From NCBI GenBank assembly GCA_021156245.1, contig JAJNBO010000094.1, positions 1 through 7,936 of the forward strand: a stretch of 7,936 nt of DNA, read 5' to 3'. A model generated the notes under the pieces. The model saw only the letters and a list, made by a program, of their open reading frames with translations. It searched no databases and was not told the DNA's origin. The position numbers and the translations under genes are program-made. This document shows, piece after piece, positions 1-4,494 of the stretch. Numbering within the stretch: position 1 is the first letter of the stretch; the number at the start of each line of letters is the position of its first letter. This DNA comes from Ramlibacter sp. Lineage in GTDB: Bacteria; Pseudomonadota; Gammaproteobacteria; Burkholderiales; Burkholderiaceae_C.

Positions 1-568
1 GCAGCAAGGCCAGCTGGCGGCGCTCGCCCTGGAAATGGCGGAGCAAGGCACCAGCACCACGGGCCTGCAGCCGACCGCGTCCGAGCAGCAGGTGCAACTG
101 GCGCTGCGCTGGAACCTCGCGGGCTGGCCGTGGGCACGCTACGCCCCGGCCATCATGGCCGCCGTGCGCGCCGGGGTGCCGGTCGTGGGCGCCAACCTGC
201 CGAAGGACAGGCAGCGGCAGGCGATGCGGGACGACATGCTGGACGAGCGCCTCCCGGAGGCCGCGATCGTGGCGCAGCGGCAGGCCGTGCGCGATGGGCA
301 CTGCGGCATGCTGCCGCCGCAACAGATCGCTCCCATGACCCGCATCCAGGTCGCGCGCGACGTGTCGATGGCGCAGACCGTGGCCTCGCTGGCCCAGCCC
401 GGCAAGACCGTGGTCCTGCTGGCCGGATCCGGGCACGTGCGGCCGGACATCGGGGTGCCCCAGCTCCTGCCGGCCAACCTGAAGGTCCGCGCGATCGAAT
501 TGCCGCGCGAGGAGACGGGGCGCGACTACTGCGCGGAACTGCGCAAGCAGACGGAGCAGCGCCGGTAA
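1..568 (+). CDS. ChaN-family haem-binding (iron-regulated) lipoprotein, 3' part of gene
   Basis: The gene enters from the left edge. The open frame begins at position 2 and runs 188 codons to TAA at 566-568, so the start, signal peptide and any lipobox are outside the window. ChaN-type proteins (Cofac_haem_bdg family) are outer-membrane-associated lipoproteins that bind haem and are thought to help iron acquisition. They are usually about 270-300 residues, so roughly the first third is missing. Counting from the codon at 2, visible family features are the GWPWARYAP segment (41-49), PVVGANLP (60-67), an HCGMLPP motif (100-106), a TRIQVARDVSMAQ helix (113-125), and the C-terminal LLAGSGHVRPDIGVP block (139-153), the best diagnostic for the family. 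The ATG at 35 lies inside conserved coding sequence and is not taken as the start. The C-terminus stays in frame and looks intact. Family assignment is by recalled motifs. Whether this member binds haem cannot be seen here. Confidence 0.85.
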   Translation, partial: QQGQLAALALEMAEQGTSTTGLQPTASEQQVQLALRWNLAGWPWARYAPAIMAAVRAGVPVVGANLPKDRQRQAMRDDMLDERLPEAAIVAQRQAVRDGHCGMLPPQQIAPMTRIQVARDVSMAQTVASLAQPGKTVVLLAGSGHVRPDIGVPQLLPANLKVRAIELPREETGRDYCAELRKQTEQRR

Positions 569-590
569 GGCTAGGCGTGGGCCTTCACCG
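563..590. terminator. Possible bidirectional terminator hairpin over two convergent stop codons
   Basis: CGGTAAGGC (563-571) can pair with GCCTTcACCG (581-590), giving a 9-bp stem with one bulged C at 586 and a 9-nt loop. It contains the TAA of the ChaN-type gene and overlaps the stop of the opposing aminotransferase gene, where a shared terminator would be expected. No T-tract follows on either strand, so classical intrinsic termination is not well supported. Confidence 0.25.
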
Positions 591-1902
591 AGTCGGCCAG
601 CGTGTTCACCAGCTTGTCGATGTGCGACTTCTCCACGACGTAGGGCGGGGCGATCACCAGCACGTCGCCGGCCGGGCGCACGAGCGCACCCTTCTTGAAG
701 CAGTCCACGAAGATGTCGTAGGCCCGCTTGCCCGGTGAGCCCGCGATGGGCGCCAGCTCCACCGCGGCGGCCAGGCCCAGGCTGCGGATGCCGATCACGT
801 TCGGCAGGCCCTTGAAGGTGGAATGGAATGCGTCGCCGAGCACCTTGCCCATCTCGCCGGCACGCTGGAACAGGCCGTCCTTCTCGTACAGGTCCAGCGT
901 CGCGATCGCGGCCGCGCAGGCGACGGGATGGCCCGAGTACGTGTAGCCGTGGAAGAACTCGATGACGTGCTCCGGCGCATCGGTCTTCATCATCGCGTCG
1001 TAGAGCTTGTCGCGGCAGATCACGCCGCCGAGCGGAATGACGCCGTTGGTGACGGCCTTGGCGAAGTTCAGCATGTCCGGCACCACGCCGTAGAAGTCCG
1101 CGCCGAAGTTGGTGCCCATGCGGCCGAAGCCCGTGATCACCTCGTCGAAGATCAGCAGGATGCCGTGCTTGTCGCAGATCTCCCGCAGCCGCTTCAGGTA
1201 GCCCTTGGGCGGCAGGTACCAGCCGGCGGAACCGGCGACGGGCTCGACGATGATGGCAGCCACGTTGCTCGGATCGTGCAGCGGCAGGATGCGCTGCTCG
1301 AGCTCCAGCAGGTAGTCTTCCTGCGACTCCGGTTCGCGGTTGTGGATGTACGCGTTGGCCGGGTCGTGGATGAAGCGCATGTGGTCCACGCGCGGCAACA
1401 GCGAGGTGCCGTACACCTTGCGGTTGGCCGGGATGCCGCCCACGCTCATGCCGCCGAAGCCGACCCCGTGGTAGCCGCGCTCGCGGCCGATGAACACGTT
1501 GCGGTGGCCTTCGCCGCGCGCCCGGTGATAGGCCAGCGCCACCTTCAGCGAGGTGTCCGCCGCTTCCGACCCCGAGTTGCAGAACAGCACCTTGTTCAGG
1601 TCGCCGGGCGCCATGGCCGCGATCTTCTGCGCCGCCACGAAGGCCTGGTCGTTGCTCGCCTGGAAGGCCGTGGCGTAGTCCAGCGTGTCCAGCTGCTTCT
1701 TGATCGCCTCGTTGATGGGCTTGCGGTTGTGGCCCGCGCCCACGCACCACAGGCTGGAGATCCCGTCGATCACCTGCCGGCCGTCATGCGTGGTGAAGGT
1801 CATGCCGTCCGCGCCGGTGAACACGCGCGGGTCCTTGCGGAAGGAGCGGTTCGGGGTGAAGGGCAGCCAGTGGCTGTCCATGTTGAAGTCGTTGTACGCC
1901 AT
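571..1902 (-). CDS. Class III PLP-dependent aminotransferase (omega-amino acid:pyruvate type)
   Basis: This is a complete 443-residue protein, the usual length for the family. It should transfer an amino group from an omega-amino acid or amine (beta-alanine is the classic donor) to pyruvate or glyoxylate in the cytoplasm, probably as a dimer or tetramer. Visible landmarks are the N-terminal HWLPFT (11-16), the cofactor-phosphate loop SGSEA (110-114), the GYHG motif (143-146) whose Tyr stacks on PLP, VEPVAGSAG (219-227), FDEVITGFGR with PLP-binding Asp253 (252-261), the Schiff-base Lys282 in FAKAVTNG, Thr321 in HGYTYSGHP, and Arg409 in ALVRP, placed like the substrate-carboxylate Arg of Pseudomonas omega-amino acid:pyruvate transaminase. 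The start at 1902 is chosen because AGGAG lies 6 nt upstream and because the frame further upstream runs antisense through purU and shows no family similarity. It is divergent from purU and convergent with the ChaN-type gene. Exact donor and acceptor cannot be read from sequence, and general aspartate-aminotransferase-family naming is also possible. Confidence 0.93.
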   Translation of the reverse strand: MAYNDFNMDSHWLPFTPNRSFRKDPRVFTGADGMTFTTHDGRQVIDGISSLWCVGAGHNRKPINEAIKKQLDTLDYATAFQASNDQAFVAAQKIAAMAPGDLNKVLFCNSGSEAADTSLKVALAYHRARGEGHRNVFIGRERGYHGVGFGGMSVGGIPANRKVYGTSLLPRVDHMRFIHDPANAYIHNREPESQEDYLLELEQRILPLHDPSNVAAIIVEPVAGSAGWYLPPKGYLKRLREICDKHGILLIFDEVITGFGRMGTNFGADFYGVVPDMLNFAKAVTNGVIPLGGVICRDKLYDAMMKTDAPEHVIEFFHGYTYSGHPVACAAAIATLDLYEKDGLFQRAGEMGKVLGDAFHSTFKGLPNVIGIRSLGLAAAVELAPIAGSPGKRAYDIFVDCFKKGALVRPAGDVLVIAPPYVVEKSHIDKLVNTLADSVKAHA

Positions 1903-1908
1903 GGGGAA

Positions 1909-1913
1909 CTCCT
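1909..1913 (-). promoter_or_regulatory. Ribosome binding site of the aminotransferase gene
   Basis: Read on the minus strand, AGGAG is followed by the 6-nt spacer TTCCCC and then ATG at 1902. This is a near-ideal Shine-Dalgarno and settles the start against the in-frame upstream extension and against the internal ATG at residue 8. Confidence 0.85.
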
Positions 1914-1940
1914 GGAACGAGGCCCCATTTTGCCCCTTCG

Positions 1941-1953
1941 GCGACAATGTCGC
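1941..1953. promoter_or_regulatory. Perfect 13-bp palindrome overlapping the likely purU -10 element
   Basis: GCGACA-A-TGTCGC is an exact inverted repeat with 6-bp arms and a single central base, inside the 54-bp spacer between the divergent aminotransferase and purU starts. It contains GACAAT (1943-1948, 4 of 6 matches to TATAAT), which ends 8 nt before the purU ATG. No good -35 lies 15-19 bp upstream. No Shine-Dalgarno precedes purU, so the region reads as a -10 feeding a leaderless or very short-leader mRNA, with the palindrome as a possible operator. The match could also be chance in GC-rich DNA. Confidence 0.4.
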
Positions 1954-1956
1954 GCT

Positions 1957-2805
1957 ATGTCCGACGCCTACATCCTGACGCTCTCCTGCCCCGACCGACC
2001 CGGCATCGTCCACGCCGTCTCCGGCTTCCTGCTGGAGCGGGGCGGCAACATCGAGGAAGCGGCGCAGTACAACGACCACGACACCGGGCTGTTCTTCATG
2101 CGGGTGCGGTTCGCCTGCGGCCAGCTCACGCAGGAGGACCTTCGGGCCCAGTTGAAGCACTTCGGCGACGGCTACCAGATGGACTGGAAGCTGCACGCCG
2201 CGCGCCAGCCGATGAAGACCGTCATCTTCGTCAGCAAGGAAGGCCACTGCCTGAACGACCTGCTGTTCCGCGTCAAGAGCGGGCTGCTGCCGCTGGACAT
2301 CCGCGCGATCGTGTCCAACCACCGCGAGTTCTACCAGCTGGCCGCCAGCTACAACGTGCCGTTCCACCACATCCCGGTGACGGCCGCGACCAAGGCGCAG
2401 GGCGAGGCGCGCCAGTACGAGGTGATCGAGTCCGAAGGCGCGGAGCTGGTGGTGCTGGCGCGCTACATGCAGATCCTGTCGGACGACCTGTGCCGCAAGC
2501 TGGCCGGCCGCGCGATCAACATCCACCACAGCTTCCTGCCCAGCTTCAAGGGTGCGAAGCCCTACTACCAGGCGCACGACCGCGGCGTGAAGCTGATCGG
2601 CGCGACGGCCCACTACGTGACGGCCGACCTGGACGAGGGCCCGATCATCGAGCAGGACGTTGCGCGCGTAGACCATTCGTACTCGGTCGAGGCCCTCACG
2701 GCCCAGGGCCGCGACACCGAAAGCATGGTGCTGGCCCGCGCCGTCAAGTGGCACAGCGAGCACCGTGTGCTGATCAACGGCCACAAGACGGTGATCTTCC
2801 GCTGA
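1957..2805 (+). CDS. purU: Formyltetrahydrofolate deformylase
   Basis: This complete 282-residue protein hydrolyses 10-formyl-THF to formate and THF, adjusting the C1-folate pool and supplying formate for purine synthesis by the PurT route where that exists. It is cytoplasmic. An N-terminal ACT regulatory domain (about residues 4-80) opens with LSCPDRPGIVHAVSGFL. The formyltransferase-like catalytic domain follows from about 86 (KTVIFVSKEGHCLNDLL). The catalytic triad of the fold is present: Asn188 and His190 in INIHHSFLPSFKGAKPY, and Asp226 in DLDEGPIIEQD. Length matches the family (about 280-290). The start ATG at 1957 begins directly at the ACT strand. An open frame continues upstream antisense to the aminotransferase, but it lacks family similarity. 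No Shine-Dalgarno precedes the ATG. Divergent from the aminotransferase and 32 bp upstream of glcD. Confidence 0.97.
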   Translation: MSDAYILTLSCPDRPGIVHAVSGFLLERGGNIEEAAQYNDHDTGLFFMRVRFACGQLTQEDLRAQLKHFGDGYQMDWKLHAARQPMKTVIFVSKEGHCLNDLLFRVKSGLLPLDIRAIVSNHREFYQLAASYNVPFHHIPVTAATKAQGEARQYEVIESEGAELVVLARYMQILSDDLCRKLAGRAINIHHSFLPSFKGAKPYYQAHDRGVKLIGATAHYVTADLDEGPIIEQDVARVDHSYSVEALTAQGRDTESMVLARAVKWHSEHRVLINGHKTVIFR

Positions 2806-2831
2806 CCCGAAGCGGCGACGTTCGCTACAGT
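2802..2831 (+). promoter_or_regulatory. Likely promoter of glcD, overlapping the purU stop codon
   Basis: CTGACC (2802-2807, 4 of 6 to TTGACA) and TACAGT (2826-2831, 4 of 6 to TATAAT) are separated by 18 bp. The expected transcription start, about 7 nt after the -10, falls on or next to the A of the glcD ATG at 2838. No Shine-Dalgarno is present 5-13 nt before the ATG, which fits a leaderless mRNA. The spacer holds an imperfect palindrome GCGA-CGT-TCGC (2815-2825). Promoter assignment is by eye. Cotranscription with purU remains possible. Confidence 0.45.
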
Positions 2832-2837
2832 GATGCC

Positions 2838-4331
2838 ATGAACGCGCCCGCCGACCCCGAAGGCCTGCAGCGTGCCGAGCGCCAGTCCGCGGTCGTGGCC
2901 GCGCTGGAGCCGCTGCTGCCGCGCGGCGCCCTGCTCTGGCACCGCGAGGACACCACCCCCTACGAATGCGACGGCCTCACGGCGTACCGCCAGCGGCCGC
3001 TGGTGGTTGCGCTGCCGGAGTCGGAGTCGCAGGTGCAGGCCGTCCTGAAGGCCTGCCACGCCTTGCAGGTTCCGGTCGTCGCGCGCGGCGCCGGCACCGG
3101 CTTGTCGGGCGGCGCGCTGCCGCACCAGTTGGGCGTCACGCTGTCGCTCGCCAAGTTCAACGCGATCCGCAGCATCGACCCGGTGTCTCGCACCGCGGTC
3201 GTGCAGTGCGGCGTGCGCAACCTGGCGATCAGCGAAGCGGCGGCGAGCTACGGGCTGTACTACGCGCCCGACCCGTCGAGCCAGATCGCCTGCACCATCG
3301 GCGGCAACGTGGCGGAAAACTCCGGCGGCGTGCACTGCCTGAAATACGGCCTGACCCTGCACAACGTGCTCAAGGTGCGCGGCTTCACCGCGGCGGGCGA
3401 GCCGGTGGAATTCGGCAGCGATGCCCTCGATGTGCCTGGCTTCGACCTGCTGTCCGTGGTGATCGGCAGCGAGGGCATGCTCGCGGTGGCGACGGAAGTG
3501 ACGGTGAAACTCATTCCGAAGCCGCAGCTCGCGCGCTGCATCATGGCCAGCTTCGACGACGTACGCAAAGCCGGCGACGCCGTGGCAGCCGTCATCGCGG
3601 CCGGCATCATTCCCGCTGGCCTGGAGATGATGGACAAGCCCATGACCGCGGCCGTCGAGGACTTCGTGCATGCGGGCTACGACCTCAGCGCGGAGGCCAT
3701 CCTGCTGTGCGAGAGCGACGGCACGCCGGAGGAAGTAGAGGAAGAGATCGGCCGCATGAGCGAGGTGCTGCGCAATGCGGGCGCCACCGCGATAGCGGTC
3801 AGCCGCGATGAATCCGAGCGCCTGCGTTTCTGGAGCGGCCGCAAGAACGCGTTCCCCGCGTCCGGCCGGATCAGCCCCGACTACATGTGCATGGACTCCA
3901 CCATCCCGCGCAAGCGCCTGGCGGACATCCTGCTGGCGATCCAGGAGATGGAGAAGAAGTACGGCCTGCGCTGCGCCAACGTCTTCCACGCCGGCGACGG
4001 CAACCTGCACCCGCTGATCCTGTTCGACGCCAACGACGCCGACCAGCTGCACCGCTGCGAGCTGTTCGGCGCGGACATCCTGGAAACCAGCGTCGCCATG
4101 GGCGGCACGGTCACGGGCGAACACGGCGTCGGGGTGGAGAAACTGAACTCGATGTGCGTGCAGTTCAGCGAGCCGGAGCTGCAGCAGATGCGCGGCGTGA
4201 AGCTGGCCTTCGATCCGCAGGGCCTGCTGAATCCCGGCAAGGTCGTCCCGACGCTGAACCGCTGCGCCGAGTACGGGAAGATGCTGGTCCGGGGCGGGCG
4301 CATCACCCACCCCGACCTGCCGCGCTTCTAG
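2838..4331 (+). CDS. glcD: Glycolate oxidase, FAD-binding subunit GlcD
   Basis: This complete 497-residue protein is almost the same length as E. coli GlcD (499) and closely similar to it as recalled. GlcD carries the FAD of the GlcDEF complex, which oxidises glycolate to glyoxylate and passes electrons to the respiratory chain at the inner membrane. Visible features are PYECDGLTAYRQRPL (41-55), the PP-loop FAD motif RGAGTGLSGGALP (83-95), APDPSSQIACTIGGNVAENS (143-162), IGSEGM (209-214), and the C-terminal FAD-linked oxidase domain with RFWSGRKNAFP (330-340), HAGDGNLHPL (384-393, metal/substrate histidines 384 and 391), GEHGVG (427-432) and LNPGKVVPTL (464-473). No frameshift or missing motif is seen. 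No glcE or glcF follows: the next gene is convergent and unrelated. D-lactate or D-2-hydroxyglutarate dehydrogenases share the fold, but the GlcD-specific blocks throughout favour glycolate. The ATG at 2838 has no Shine-Dalgarno and may be leaderless. Confidence 0.95.
   Translation: MNAPADPEGLQRAERQSAVVAALEPLLPRGALLWHREDTTPYECDGLTAYRQRPLVVALPESESQVQAVLKACHALQVPVVARGAGTGLSGGALPHQLGVTLSLAKFNAIRSIDPVSRTAVVQCGVRNLAISEAAASYGLYYAPDPSSQIACTIGGNVAENSGGVHCLKYGLTLHNVLKVRGFTAAGEPVEFGSDALDVPGFDLLSVVIGSEGMLAVATEVTVKLIPKPQLARCIMASFDDVRKAGDAVAAVIAAGIIPAGLEMMDKPMTAAVEDFVHAGYDLSAEAILLCESDGTPEEVEEEIGRMSEVLRNAGATAIAVSRDESERLRFWSGRKNAFPASGRISPDYMCMDSTIPRKRLADILLAIQEMEKKYGLRCANVFHAGDGNLHPLILFDANDADQLHRCELFGADILETSVAMGGTVTGEHGVGVEKLNSMCVQFSEPELQQMRGVKLAFDPQGLLNPGKVVPTLNRCAEYGKMLVRGGRITHPDLPRF
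4290..4314 (-). terminator. GC-rich hairpin just past the exoprotein stop codon (weak terminator candidate)
   Basis: On minus-strand RNA, CGGGGUGGG and CCCGCCCCG form a 9-bp stem (one G-U pair) around a 7-nt loop, 27 nt beyond the exoprotein stop and inside the 3' end of glcD. On the plus strand the same stem has a C-A mismatch, so it is stronger for the minus-strand gene. No U-tract follows, so it may act as a 3'-end stabiliser or Rho-associated structure, or be incidental. Confidence 0.25.
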
Positions 4332-4341
4332 CGCGCGCGCA

Positions 4342-4494
4342 TCACGGCTTGCAGGCCGTGTCGGTGATGACGATGTCGTCCTTGCCGGTGTTCTTGTCGT
4401 CGTCCTTGACGATCTGGTTCACGAACACCTGCGAGTAGACCACCACCTCGTTCTGCACAGCCGGCGTCGACGCGGGCGGCGGCGGGGGCTCCGG
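4342..4494 (-). other. Proline linker and single-cysteine C-terminal tail of the exoprotein
   Basis: The last ~50 residues change character from the Gly-rich passenger. They comprise a proline run (1148-1152), a hydrophobic EVVVYSQVFVNQIV stretch (1161-1174), a charged KDDDKNTGKDD stretch (1175-1185), then DIVITDTACKP. Cys1193 is the only cysteine found in the visible protein. By analogy with TPS adhesins whose extreme C-terminus stays at the pore, this may be an anchoring or secretion-control tail. That role is inference. Confidence 0.55.

Noticed and set aside
1930..1935. TTGCCC as a -35 box for purU
   Set aside because: It lies only 7 bp from the candidate -10 GACAAT, far short of the 15-19 bp needed.
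823..1956. Plus-strand frame open for over 1.1 kb upstream of the purU ATG, antisense to the aminotransferase
   Set aside because: The translation is Arg/Ala/Val/His-rich with no family similarity. It is the antisense shadow of a high-GC gene, and PurU homology begins precisely at 1957.
1903..2784. N-terminal extension of the aminotransferase frame through the purU region
   Set aside because: AGGAG lies 6 nt before the ATG at 1902, the 443-residue product has the normal length, and the extension is an antisense shadow of purU.
4331..4340. (GC)5 alternating run as a Z-DNA element between convergent genes
   Set aside because: It is only 10 bp, in DNA of very high GC content where such runs arise by chance.
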